From the NCBI RefSeq assembly GCF_000145275.1, contig NC_014393.1:3596001-3660000 (forward strand): a stretch of DNA of 64,000 nucleotides. Direction: 5' to 3'. The position numbers and the translations under genes were made by a program. The stretch is from Clostridium cellulovorans 743B. Its GTDB lineage: Bacteria > Bacillota > Clostridia > Clostridiales > Clostridiaceae. Positions 37,758-46,479 of the stretch are shown here, in pieces (position 1 is the stretch's first letter; each line of letters begins with the position of its first letter). The notes below the pieces were generated by a model. The model was not told the origin of the DNA, did not search any database, and worked only from the letters and a program-made list of their open reading frames with translations.

Positions 37758-37812
37758 CTATTTTTCGTAAAATATATTTATTTTAAATGTTGTAAGAAAT
37801 TTTCATCAGAAG

Positions 37813-37830
37813 TTATTCCCACTCAATAGT
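37813..37830. repeat. Outer attachment-site repeat of the integrated element
   Basis: TTATTCCCACTCAATAGT is an exact 18-bp copy of the end of guaA (49571-49588), same orientation, 11,758 bp away. Flanking bases differ, so 18 bp is the full match. Confidence 0.88.
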
Positions 37831-37978
37831 AACTATAATCCTACAACCTGCTTAAGCTCTACCATTATAAAAAACAACACTAATTTGGTGGGGGGCACAG
37901 GGGGGATTATTCATTTTTATCTAGAATTCAGCTTTTTTGTTTTTCAAAAAACATTAACTACATTTTCTTGAATTACGA

Positions 37979-38015
37979 ATAAAAAACACCGCATTATTTG
38001 TTTGAATAATACGGT
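37979..38015 (-). terminator. Terminator near the outer element end
   Basis: ACCG-ATTATT (37988-37998) pairs with AATAAT-CGGT (38005-38015), with the minus strand continuing TTTTTTATTCG. Confidence 0.75.
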
Positions 38016-38161
38016 ACTAACTACTAATTTATTACTATGTCTGAGAAACTATAAAATTTGCAACACCCTTCAATATAAGTTAGCAATTATGTCAATATAT
38101 AATTGCTAATACTTAACTAAGTTTATAATTATAATAATATTTTAAGAATATCTATAACTCA

Positions 38162-38938
38162 TTACCATGTTTTTGTAACCTTCATTTTTAAGTCCATAGC
38201 TCTCTTTAATTTGTCTTGTACACCTTCTGCTTTATATGACACAATACGTTCGAACTTGATAATGAATTTAGATTTATACCGATTAGAAGATATATCTTTA
38301 TACTCAATAGTCACATTTACTTTCAAATTATCTAACATATATGTCATTTCATGGTTTTCACTTTCTAACTTGAGCATAGCAGCATAAATATATCTGAAAC
38401 ATGTAGGCATTTCAACTTCTACAAGGTTAGAATTCTTAGCAACAGGTAATATGTACTGCACACTTGATATTTCATTTAAAGGGATTCCTAATCCAAATTT
38501 CTGTTCTTCATCGTAAAAGAAAATTGTATCTAGGTTTTCATCACCAAATTCAACTTTAAACTGATTCTCTTTATCGAAAGTTTTCAGGACATTTATTAAT
38601 TCTAAATAATCAATGTCCCATGTAATTTTTATATTTTTTGCTGACTCTTTTCCAATGTTAGCTATACATAAACTAATTACATGTGTTTCGTAAACCGTTT
38701 GATCTTTGTCAATAAAAACTTCGGTTTCTTTCAAGTTTTCAGATTTCACACAATATCCTGGTGTAAGGATTTTACCAAACACCGAATAATTCCAAAATAG
38801 TGATATCTTGTTTTCTAAAATAATTACTTCTGGTTTTAATGAATCTCTTGTTTGCTTTCGTAATACCAAAATATTAAGTAATCCAGTTAAAGCAGTTACA
38901 AGAGTTGCTATACTTACCCAAATTGATAAATCTTTCAT
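38162..38938 (-). CDS. Hypothetical membrane-anchored protein, element cargo
   Basis: 258 aa. One N-terminal TM (IWVSIATLVTALTGLLNILVL, about residues 4-24) precedes a soluble, beta-rich domain of about 230 residues with SLCIANIGKESAKNIKITWD, resembling an immunoglobulin-like or CARDB-like strand pattern. ATG at 38938 has GGGGGAG upstream; the frame is open to 38974. I do not recognise a family. It is the outermost gene of the element, a common place for cargo. Confidence 0.6.
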   Translation of the reverse strand: MKDLSIWVSIATLVTALTGLLNILVLRKQTRDSLKPEVIILENKISLFWNYSVFGKILTPGYCVKSENLKETEVFIDKDQTVYETHVISLCIANIGKESAKNIKITWDIDYLELINVLKTFDKENQFKVEFGDENLDTIFFYDEEQKFGLGIPLNEISSVQYILPVAKNSNLVEVEMPTCFRYIYAAMLKLESENHEMTYMLDNLKVNVTIEYKDISSNRYKSKFIIKFERIVSYKAEGVQDKLKRAMDLKMKVTKTW

Positions 38939-39103
38939 ATATGCTCCCCCATAAAACTCATACATTATTTTCAAGGTAGGTTAAATTACATGAAGATTAT
39001 ATCATATTCACCATAATATTTCTCACTTTTTACATGTTACATTTCATCCTTTCCTTTTTCATAAAACACCTTAACTACTTTTCCATTATATTTCAATCAC
39101 TAC

Positions 39104-39496
39104 CTACTTCAAATCTTGTGGTCTTCCTATATACCCTAATATTTCTTCTTCACTATCTTTGAGGATATAACACCAATTAAACTTTTGAATAATGTTACTA
39201 GGCCTTGAAATTTTTTTGATTTGACTATCAAGCCAAATACTTAAGTGACCCTTCTCGCCTTCAAATAATATTTGAGTTTCTTCACCTAAAAAGATAACTT
39301 TTTCAATTTTCATCTTTATAAATAAATCAAATTTATAAAAGTAATAAAATCCTTCTTCTATATCTTCACATAGTAGCTTTTGTCTATCATTGCAGGGTTT
39401 TACCCCTACAGAACATTCTTCACACAATATTCGTCCGTCATATGATGTAAAATGATTTTTCCCTACGCTTGTTTTACATTTATAGCAACTATACAT
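39104..39496 (-). CDS. Hypothetical zinc-ribbon protein, element cargo
   Basis: 130 aa. The N-terminus holds a LIM-like or zinc-ribbon knuckle pair, CYKC and CEEC about 21 residues apart, with a further Cys in KPCNDRQKLLC. The rest is a beta-rich domain (MKIEKVIFLGEETQILFEGE) of unknown role. AGAAGGTGA precedes the ATG. Same strand as the 258-aa gene, 165 bp away; the two may be cargo of the element's outer end. Function unknown. Confidence 0.6.
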   Translation of the reverse strand: MYSCYKCKTSVGKNHFTSYDGRILCEECSVGVKPCNDRQKLLCEDIEEGFYYFYKFDLFIKMKIEKVIFLGEETQILFEGEKGHLSIWLDSQIKKISRPSNIIQKFNWCYILKDSEEEILGYIGRPQDLK

Positions 39497-39826
39497 TAGA
39501 TCACCTTCTCTAAAATCTATTTAATTTTGTTATTAAGCCCCTCACCATATAAATTGTATATACTATGTACCTTTCATTTTTTAATTTATATTGCATAAAA
39601 CTAAATAATAAAAATCAACACGTTTCTTAAACAGATACTTATATTTAATTTCTTATAAACACTCCATTCCAAATGCCATTGACAGTGAGCCTCTGGGGAC
39701 ATAATTCTTATGAGCCTACCAAGCCTCTTATTTTGAATAATAGGCTCATACCAAACAGGCTATCATGTCCCCTCTCACTGTAAATGGTCCGCTACGCCAT
39801 TCTCCATTCAGCACATAAGTCTTACA
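39497..39826. other. Intergenic region beside the integrase
   Basis: About 330 bp between the zinc-ribbon gene and the integrase stop, dominated by the 112-bp cruciform described separately. GC content is visibly higher than in the surroundings. Confidence 0.6.
39676..39787. repeat. 112-bp nested inverted repeat
   Basis: Three nested stems: CCATTGACAGTGAG (39676-39689) with 39774-39787 (one mismatch), GGGGACAT (39695-39702) with 39765-39772, and TATGAGCCTA (39709-39718) with 39741-39750, plus a small TTATT/AATAA top. No T-run. It could be a replication or transfer origin, a structured RNA or a MITE-like insert. Confidence 0.75.
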
Positions 39827-41065
39827 TTATTTTTTCAATGTTTGATTCCCATTAAACTTAATTTTTGTTACTTCAGCAGTTTTAATACTTATATTACCAG
39901 TTATTTTCCCAACTATTTCAGTATCTGCTCCACTCCACATATGTGCATAATGTTTTAAGGTTATTTCAGGACTAGAATGCCCCATACGTTGAGATAGAAC
40001 AAGTACTGACACATTAAATTCATTAATAAGATAAGAAGCATGAGAGTGTCGTAATCCTTTTGCTTGTATCTTCTTTACTCCTGCAAACTTAGAATAACGA
40101 TTAATTATTCTAGCTATCGTTGACTTAATCATTGGAAATCCGTCATAACTAAAAACAAAATCTTCTTCCCCGCCTAATCCTATTTCTTTTTGTCTATTTT
40201 TCCACGCTTTTAAAATTTTTATAGTGTCATCATCTAAAGCAATTATTCTCTTTCCATCTTCTGTTTTTGTATATGAGTTCCTTTTCCAATCTGCCCTATT
40301 TTTAATAATAAGCATATGATGAACACTTAAACGCTTTTTAATAAAATCAACATTGTTCCAATATAATGCAGTACCTTCATTTACACGAATTCCTGTCATA
40401 TAATAAACCCATAACATAACAAAATTCAAATGCTCATAAAAATCTTCTATATAAATTTGATTAATAACTTTTTCAAATTCTCGCTTTGTCCAATATGGAA
40501 CTATTGCTTTTCCTTTTTGAATTGCTTTAACCTTTTTAGATACATTTTGCTCTAAATATTGCATTTCTATCGCTTTATCTAAACTCTTACGTAGCACTCC
40601 AAAAATAAGACTAGCATATGATTGAGAATATCCTGCTCCACCATTTTCTTTACTTGTTAACAACCATGTACGGAATTCTTGTACATGCTCTACAGAAATA
40701 GAACGAAGTGGGACAGAACTAAATCTATCCCTCATCTTTTCTAATATTCTTTTTTTAACATCAAAAGTACTTTGTTCGACCTCTGTTTTATAATAAGGTA
40801 TATATACTTCATTCATGAATTGCCCATATGTCATTTTATAATTTGCATAAGAATTAACTTTATGATATTCTCTTTTTAAGCGAGTTAACTCTTTGTTAGC
40901 TTCTGAAGCGGAAGAAAAAGGCTTACCATTCCTATCTTTTCTTCCCTTTTTTCTTACTCTTTTACCTGTAATTCTATCTATTCCAAACTCTGTCTGATAA
41001 AAATAGTTTCCTTTATCATCAACATATACTCCTTGATATTTTGTTTTTTGTTGTGTTTTATTCAT
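39827..41065 (-). CDS. int: Tyrosine recombinase (integrase) of the element
   Basis: 412 aa. An N-terminal arm-binding domain (AP2-like, YQGVYVDDKGNYFYQ) of about 65 residues is followed by a SAM-like core-binding domain (about 75-185) and the catalytic domain. Active-site residues are Arg in TGIRVNEG, Lys in TKTEDGKR, HxxR-type LRHSHASYL, His in LGHSS-like RMGHSSPEITL, and Tyr in LKHYAHM. It matches the Tn916/phage-like integrases. It overlaps the small putative excisionase gene by eight bases and lacks a strong site of its own, suggesting coupling. Confidence 0.93.
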   Translation of the reverse strand: MNKTQQKTKYQGVYVDDKGNYFYQTEFGIDRITGKRVRKKGRKDRNGKPFSSASEANKELTRLKREYHKVNSYANYKMTYGQFMNEVYIPYYKTEVEQSTFDVKKRILEKMRDRFSSVPLRSISVEHVQEFRTWLLTSKENGGAGYSQSYASLIFGVLRKSLDKAIEMQYLEQNVSKKVKAIQKGKAIVPYWTKREFEKVINQIYIEDFYEHLNFVMLWVYYMTGIRVNEGTALYWNNVDFIKKRLSVHHMLIIKNRADWKRNSYTKTEDGKRIIALDDDTIKILKAWKNRQKEIGLGGEEDFVFSYDGFPMIKSTIARIINRYSKFAGVKKIQAKGLRHSHASYLINEFNVSVLVLSQRMGHSSPEITLKHYAHMWSGADTEIVGKITGNISIKTAEVTKIKFNGNQTLKK

Positions 41066-41270
41066 AATTTGCTATTTTCATTTCTAAAACTAAAGAAACT
41101 CCTAAAATAGATTCAACTACTTCTCTTGGAACTCTCCCTAATCTCTTGTTATTATAATACGGACAACCTTTTTGCACCATTATAGCTTTCGCTTCCCTAA
41201 TCAATGAAATAGCTTGATACTTTTTATATCCCATTTCAATTAAATCATCTTTACATATTGTTACGCTCAA
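41058..41270 (-). CDS. DUF3173-like small protein, putative excisionase
   Basis: 70 aa, starting at TTG (41270) nine bases after GGAAGGAG. The sequence MSVTICKDDLIEMGYKKYQA with SLIREAKAIMVQKG and RLGRVPREVVESILG matches the small helix-turn-helix proteins encoded just before integrases in Firmicutes elements (DUF3173). A recombination directionality role is inferred from position. The TTG start is unusual but the ribosome-binding site decides it. Confidence 0.78.
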   Translation of the reverse strand: MSVTICKDDLIEMGYKKYQAISLIREAKAIMVQKGCPYYNNKRLGRVPREVVESILGVSLVLEMKIANYE

Positions 41271-41291
41271 CTAAATCTGCTCCTTCCATTT

Positions 41292-42323
41292 TTAATATTC
41301 ATCTTCACTTACAAGTTCTAATATACGTTGCTCTATTAACGTTTCATCTAATTTAGTAATTTTTTCTTTTCCAATTTCAATTAATTCTTTTAAATAAATT
41401 TCTGCATATTCTTCTCCATATACACTTCTAAAAGCTTCGTACACCATACTTATTGATTTAACAGTATTTCTTTCAATCCATTTCTTTTTCTTTTTTAATG
41501 TTATTTTTTCACGTTGAACTTTTAAAGGTATAACCTCAATTCCATCAACAAATTTTTCCCACCATCTCATATTAGGTAACCTATTTTTATTATGTAAATC
41601 ACTAGAACTTTTAGGTTTTGTTTTAAATGAATAATGAGCTGATAAAATTCCTTTTATTATTGCATTAAGAGGTTTACCGCTAGATATTTTAAAAGCTACT
41701 AACATAGCTTTCTTACCAGTCAACTCCAATTCCCACCTAACCCACTTTTCTACATTAAAAACTTCTCCTACATTATCCATTCTTTCTTGTTTTTTATCAT
41801 AAATTCTAAGTATCTGTGGAGAAGAACCTATATAGAGTGTAAATCCAGTTAATTTTCCATCTAAAATTCTTCCACTGTTTATTTCAACAAATTTATGACT
41901 TTTTGTACTTAACTGTCCTCGTTTAACATAATCTTGTAGAACTTTTACAGATGGACTTGAATCATCAAATATATCCAAAGCTAAATCGATTCTAGAAAAT
42001 ATTCCTTTGGTTTCTAGTATGAAAGAAATTAACTTGTACCAGTGCCACCCTTCAATTCTGCACATATACTCTTCATACTGCCTACAAGCTTGACCACTCA
42101 TATCTATAAGAATATTATTATGAGTTTGACTTGAATGAAGATTAATATTAGCAAAACTAATGCAACTATCATAAGTTGGAAACGGTGATCCCTTTAAATT
42201 TGAACCTGCAAACTCTGAAAAAGGAATCCCTAGAATATTATTAGCCACAGTAGAAAAATTACTACCCGGAATTGAACAACGTAAGTAATCAATTAAACAC
42301 TGATTATTTTTCTTTTGATTCAT
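41292..42323 (-). CDS. Rep_trans / MobT-type replication-relaxation protein
   Basis: 343 aa. Motifs of the rolling-circle initiator family PF02486 are visible: SRIDLALDIFDD with acidic metal ligands, LYIGSSPQILRIYDKKQER with the likely nicking Tyr, and VRWELELTGKKA. In Tn916-type elements the equivalent (Orf20/MobT) nicks oriT and supports replication. A possible origin hairpin lies upstream at 42946. The ATG overlaps the preceding gene by 20 bases. Confidence 0.85.
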   Translation of the reverse strand: MNQKKNNQCLIDYLRCSIPGSNFSTVANNILGIPFSEFAGSNLKGSPFPTYDSCISFANINLHSSQTHNNILIDMSGQACRQYEEYMCRIEGWHWYKLISFILETKGIFSRIDLALDIFDDSSPSVKVLQDYVKRGQLSTKSHKFVEINSGRILDGKLTGFTLYIGSSPQILRIYDKKQERMDNVGEVFNVEKWVRWELELTGKKAMLVAFKISSGKPLNAIIKGILSAHYSFKTKPKSSSDLHNKNRLPNMRWWEKFVDGIEVIPLKVQREKITLKKKKKWIERNTVKSISMVYEAFRSVYGEEYAEIYLKELIEIGKEKITKLDETLIEQRILELVSEDEY

Positions 42324-42807
42324 TTGCTTTACCTATAATGTAATTATCTGCTTCTATTTTAATAGCGTCATATAGCCAAGCATCAACCATTGATTTACCT
42401 TGTCCTACAAATACTTTTTTATATATCTTTTTAGGTTTAATTTTAAGACCTTTAAAAGATATTGGAATAAATTCTCCTTCTTCGAAATTATCTAAGTTTG
42501 GAATGTTAGTCTGCCCTTCCACAACTACTGTTATTGGATTTCCTATTTCTGTAGACCCATTTTGTAGCACTAATTCAATAAAATTTCTATCGTATACCTT
42601 AAAAAGTAGAGTATACTTTCCTGTTTCAACTAATTCTCCATTTAAATTTTTTGCTTTTTCTAGTTTAACATTAATACCTTCTTTAGGAACAACCATTGCT
42701 ACAGGAACTTTAAATTGACAAATATCAAAAAATAAATCTCCTAATTCTATACTTTCTGAGTCATTTAAATTGTGTAATGTTGAACTTTTTAAAATTAATT
42801 TTTCCAT
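42304..42807 (-). CDS. Hypothetical protein of the element backbone
   Basis: 167 aa, soluble, beta-rich (VPVAMVVPKEGINVKLEKA, then GKYTLLFKVYDRNFIEL) with a basic GLKIKPKKIYKKVFVG patch. I do not recognise a family; Tn916-like elements encode DUF961 proteins in a comparable slot, but no convincing match is visible. GGAAGG precedes the ATG. It overlaps the initiator gene by 20 bases, so the two are translated together and a role in the relaxosome is plausible. Confidence 0.6.
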   Translation of the reverse strand: MEKLILKSSTLHNLNDSESIELGDLFFDICQFKVPVAMVVPKEGINVKLEKAKNLNGELVETGKYTLLFKVYDRNFIELVLQNGSTEIGNPITVVVEGQTNIPNLDNFEEGEFIPISFKGLKIKPKKIYKKVFVGQGKSMVDAWLYDAIKIEADNYIIGKANESKEK

Positions 42808-43094
42808 TTTTAATACCTTCCTTTTTTAAGTTTTGTATTTTTATTCTCTAGATTTTAGTTTTTCACTTTTCCGAAATCTCGGAATTTTATATATGCTCTT
42901 AACCCTTATATTTCAAGGCTTCAAGATATCCCATTTGAGTTTAGTTACCCAGTGTTACTCACTGGGTAGTTCGTTTTAACTGAATTTTTAATATTCAGAG
43001 CTATCGCTCAATTGTCATTTAAATAGAAGATTTTCGGCCATTCCATTCGGATAGCAGAGCTACCGCCTACAATCATCTATTAAAATAACAATTA
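42808..43094. promoter_or_regulatory. Candidate origin of transfer and promoter region
   Basis: 287 bp between the coupling-ATPase gene and the initiator operon, the place of oriT in Tn916-like elements. It contains a perfect 9-bp hairpin TACCCAGTG/CACTGGGTA (42946-42954, 42960-42968), a CTGAAT/ATTCAG hairpin (42980-42998) and small GAG-CTC arms at about 42998-43009. Confidence 0.5.
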
Positions 43095-44506
43095 TCATGA
43101 TTGCTTTTCATTTTTAGACTTCATTAATTTATCTATCTCTTTAATAAAATCAAAATCTTTATTAATAAAAGGTGTTTCAAAATAAACAGGACAAGTATGC
43201 ACCCCATCTATTTGAATATATCCTCCACCTTTTTCTGTAACTGTTTTATATTCCACATTATTAGTATCAAATATCATCTTGTATCCAATTGAATCAATGT
43301 TTCCTAATCCTGCTTTAAAACCCATTTGAGAACGAATATTTGTAGGCAAATCATCTGCTGATGGTCTTTGCATAAGTATCTCTATCATTACTCCTGCTTG
43401 CCTACCTTTCATTACGATTGTAAAAACATAATCCAATACTTCTTTACTAATTTTCTTATCTACAGAATGAAGAAATGCAGAGAACTCGTCAAATACAACA
43501 ATGACAGGGGATAACCCAAAATCGCTATAAGTCTTCCAAATGCGGATATATCGTTAAAATATTCAGAATAACGTTTTTCCATTAATTCAACTACTTCTCT
43601 TAATAACTTAGCTATTTTATTGGGTTCAGTTGCTACCTTATCCTCAAAACCTTCTATAAACCTTAATAAGGATAAATCTGCTTTCTTAGGATCTATAATA
43701 TATAAATCTGCTTGTGGAGTTAAACTTAGATAGGAAACTATCTTACCTAAGATAAAGAAACTCTTTCCACTTCCTGTTCCACCAACTATTAGTGAGTGTG
43801 GTGTTTTACTTAATTGATAAGATATATTTCCTGAAATATTAATAATGTCAAACGTCTTTTGTTTAATACTTGTAGCTAAGTCAAGTCTTCTGTCATTGTA
43901 TTTCAAAAACACATATTCGACATAGTTAACAGTTGTATTCATTACATCTAAATTCATTCCTAATGCACTTTCTAAATTATTACCTAGTGCAGCAGCTTCT
44001 TTTGTAAATCTATCACCATCTTTCGCAATACGAACATAAACCTTCTTGTCGTCATCATTATAAAAAATCCTTATGATTCTAACTATTCTTTTTTCAATTT
44101 TTTTCTTTCCATCCTTTTCTATCTCGAATGATTCTTCATCAAAAAGCTTTAAACTATGAATCATGTAGACTAAACTTTTTTCTATCGTAGGATTAGTTTT
44201 ATTTTTGTCTATTCTCATATATAATTTTATAGCCTCATAGATGGAATACCCCCATAGTAATAGAACTACGATATTTATCAAACCATTAAATCTAATACTC
44301 CTATAGATAATGGGTACATTAATATATAATGGTGGAATAACTCTATTTAATCGAATGAAAAAATAAGTTTCTAATATTATAAAAGCAGTAAGTATAATAA
44401 AGCTAAATAAACCAGTTTCTATTGTCGTGGGATATATTACTTCCTTCCAATCAGTATCTGAATTATTATTTGGTTGACAAAATGCTGATTCCTTTAAATT
44501 AGACAT
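43095..44506 (-). pseudogene. FtsK/TcpA-like conjugative coupling ATPase, frameshifted
   Basis: From ATG 44506 (AAAGGAAC site), two or more TM segments (about 30-105) lead to Walker A VGGTGSGKSFF and ADLYIIDPKKADLSLLRF, then the frame runs out as RLIAILGYPLS at a stop (43460). In the next frame the reading resumes as SDFGLSPVIVVFDEFSAF (Walker B) through KGRQAGVMIEILMQRPSAD and ends at 43095. Losing one T near 43526-43531, in what would read CTTTATAGC, explains the break. FtsK/TcpA proteins pump DNA to the mating channel; with Walker A and B separated this copy should be inactive unless the shift is an assembly error. Confidence 0.88.
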
Positions 44507-44939
44507 TTGATTTGTTCCTTTGAATTTCTAGTTTTTTTATGATTATTTCAGATTTAATCCCTTCGCCCATATACATCCAAAAACTTTGTGATACCTCTTC
44601 GTTGTCATAGCCTTTGTATTTAGGGATATCTATCCCTATACCTTTTAAGTTATCAAGATACTGACTTATTGATGATTCTACATATGGTCTGCTATGAATT
44701 TCACTAATTTTCTGCCACCTTATACCGTCATAAATATACTTTATAGTTACCTTATTCCAAATATATGCTGAACTATTCTCATCTAAAAAGCTCACCTCTC
44801 CTACAGCAGGCTCTCTTTCTAACTCTATAGAATTTTCTTTACCTTTATATATGTAAAATAAAGAACTAAAAATTAGGATAAATATAAAAATTGGTAAACT
44901 AATGAATAAAGTCTTCTTTTTATTCTCTTTTACTTTCAT
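44499..44939 (-). CDS. Hypothetical membrane protein of the element backbone
   Basis: 146 aa. Basic start (MKVKENKKKT), one TM (LFISLPIFIFILIFSSLFYI, about 11-30), then an extracytoplasmic domain with YIWNKVTIKYIYDGIRWQ. AGGAGG precedes the ATG. It overlaps the coupling-ATPase gene by eight bases and the upstream gene by 20. Position suggests a transfer-related membrane component; no family recognised. Confidence 0.62.
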   Translation of the reverse strand: MKVKENKKKTLFISLPIFIFILIFSSLFYIYKGKENSIELEREPAVGEVSFLDENSSAYIWNKVTIKYIYDGIRWQKISEIHSRPYVESSISQYLDNLKGIGIDIPKYKGYDNEEVSQSFWMYMGEGIKSEIIIKKLEIQRNKSNV

Positions 44940-45273
44940 AATAAGGACCTCCTTTTGAGTAATAAAATGATTTAGGATAAAATCTGTAACTTGGGTTATT
45001 TTCTATTAGATCATACAAAGATTCATCTGTGGTTCTATGTCTCAAATGTTTAGCCACTATTAAGTTCTCAGCGATTTTAAATAAAGTAGTATCATAAATG
45101 TTGTAGGTAACCGGTAATTTATTTCTTAGAGAATTCCATTGAGCTTTAGGAAACTCGAATTCCTCCGAAAAACCTGTTTTTAGTTTCTGTATTCTCCTAA
45201 TGAAGTCGATACTCAAGTTTTCTAAAATAATGTTCTCTGTTTTAAAAATTATATAGATATTAGTATTTTTCAT
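44920..45273 (-). CDS. Hypothetical protein of the element backbone
   Basis: 117 aa, soluble, basic, with aromatic-rich C-terminus (SYRFYPKSFYYSKGGPYYES). AAGGGAG precedes the ATG. It is the first gene of the tightly overlapping operon leading into the coupling ATPase. No recognised domain. Confidence 0.58.
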   Translation of the reverse strand: MKNTNIYIIFKTENIILENLSIDFIRRIQKLKTGFSEEFEFPKAQWNSLRNKLPVTYNIYDTTLFKIAENLIVAKHLRHRTTDESLYDLIENNPSYRFYPKSFYYSKGGPYYESKRE

Positions 45274-45530
45274 AAAGTAAATCTCCCTTACAAATTAATA
45301 ATAAATATACCTAATAGTGCTTAGTTGGTAATCTAATAAACAATACGAACATTTATAACCCCTCCCTTATGGTAAATTTTTTAAATTTTTTAATTTCAAA
45401 ATTTACTTGCCATATTTTCTCCATAAATTCTCCACAAATTCTCCTTAAAATTATATTACACTTGATTACGATAAATGTCAATTGATTTGAGAAGTTTTAT
45501 TGACATTAATTCTCCTTTTAAATAAATAAA

Positions 45531-45563
45531 AAAACTCGATACTTATATCGAGTTTTTTATGAT
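45531..45563 (-). terminator. Terminator of the tandem-repeat regulator-like gene
   Basis: AAAACTCGATA (45531-45541) pairs perfectly with 45546-45556, minus strand continuing TTTATTTATTT. Confidence 0.85.
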
Positions 45564-45566
45564 TAA

Positions 45567-46091
45567 TTATTTTTTATTTATTTGAAGTTCATAACTTTCT
45601 AATTCAATCAAAATATCAGTTGTAAATTTTTCAATAGCTAATTGTGTTTCTTCACTGTATAACTCTGTTAGATACTTACTTTTATTCTTTTCAATAATAT
45701 CTTTAATCTTAATATCCGTATCCTTTTGTAGCTGTATCTCAAGTAACGCAAATTTTAAAATGTGCTTAATACACACTCCCAAAGTAACACTACGAAGTTT
45801 CAATGTTTGAGATAATATATCCTTAAGCTCATCTAATTTTTCTTCAACATCAAAAGTTACTTGAAGTTTTGGACGTAAAGAACCTTCAGAAATATCATAT
45901 TTATTAATCTTGATTTTTTTTTCATTAACAAACTTCCAATCTATCTGCTCCCAATTATCATTTGCATCAGAAACCACTTTAATAAGGACATCACTTTTTG
46001 AAAAATTTATATCCATTGTTTTTTGATAATAATTCTTTAATTCTTCAAACATTTCAGCAGTTTCTATAGAAATTCTTACTTGCAAATCCAT
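45567..46091 (-). CDS. Hypothetical protein with two ribbon-helix-helix-like repeats
   Basis: 174 aa. Two segments share the outline of an MetJ/Arc-type fold: residues 3-40 (LQVRISIETAEMFEELKNYY then SKSDVLIKVV) and about 77-115 (LQVTFDVEEKLDELKDILSQ then VTLGVCIKHILKFA). The acidic C-terminus is helical. The ATG at 46091 has GTAGGTG upstream; a TTG extension to 46109 is weaker. A single-chain RHH repressor of element genes is a reasonable guess from position and fold, not demonstrated. Its own terminator makes it monocistronic. Confidence 0.55.
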   Translation of the reverse strand: MDLQVRISIETAEMFEELKNYYQKTMDINFSKSDVLIKVVSDANDNWEQIDWKFVNEKKIKINKYDISEGSLRPKLQVTFDVEEKLDELKDILSQTLKLRSVTLGVCIKHILKFALLEIQLQKDTDIKIKDIIEKNKSKYLTELYSEETQLAIEKFTTDILIELESYELQINKK

Positions 46092-46479
46092 AATTACACC
46101 TACTTTCAAATATGTCTAGGTTAATAATATCAAACTTATTTAATAACGTCAAATAAAAGGAGAAACTTTTTCTCCCTTCATTATCACCTTTTTTCATATT
46201 TATACCTCTAAAATAGAAAGTACAAAATTAATTATTTAATCTCATTTTTACCCTTGATTTCTTATGGGGGATTTACAGGTGGGAACAAATTTAAAACAAG
46301 CCCATCTTATAGATTATTAACTAAAATAAACACTATAGAACAGGCTTTTTTACTTAAATCAGTATTCTATTTGACAGTTACAATAATTTCCTTATATATC
46401 CTTTCATTATTCTAATTCTTTACAATAACGAAATTATTAATGTCTCCTAAAACTTTATTATCTTTCATAATCTTTATTC
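46092..46479. other. Intergenic region holding the inner copy of a duplicated hairpin repeat
   Basis: About 390 bp. It contains the repeat at 46278-46348; no gene was seen. It separates the element backbone from the two-gene cargo module. Confidence 0.6.
46278..46348. repeat. Inner copy of the cargo-flanking hairpin repeat
   Basis: Begins GGTGGGAA, then a hairpin whose arms AAGCC...TATAG and CTATAG...GGCTT (46298-46312, 46333-46347) mostly pair, with loop TTATTAACTAAAATAAACA-like. About three quarters identical to 49475-49546, with compensating changes in the stem. Confidence 0.75.

Larger units (their letters stand above)
37438..38161. other. Junction region between chromosome and integrated element
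   Basis: About 720 bp without genes. In order it holds the promoter region of the solute-binding gene, a terminator (37711-37757), the outer att repeat (37813-37830), a G-rich tract (GGTGGGGGG and GGGGGG at 37887-37906), a terminator (37988-38015), and an 11-bp-arm hairpin at 38080-38109. Confidence 0.7.

Noticed and set aside
46349..46400. Remnant att core after the inner hairpin repeat
   Set aside because: A GTATTC...CAGT stretch lies at about the right distance but matches the 18-bp core too poorly to claim.
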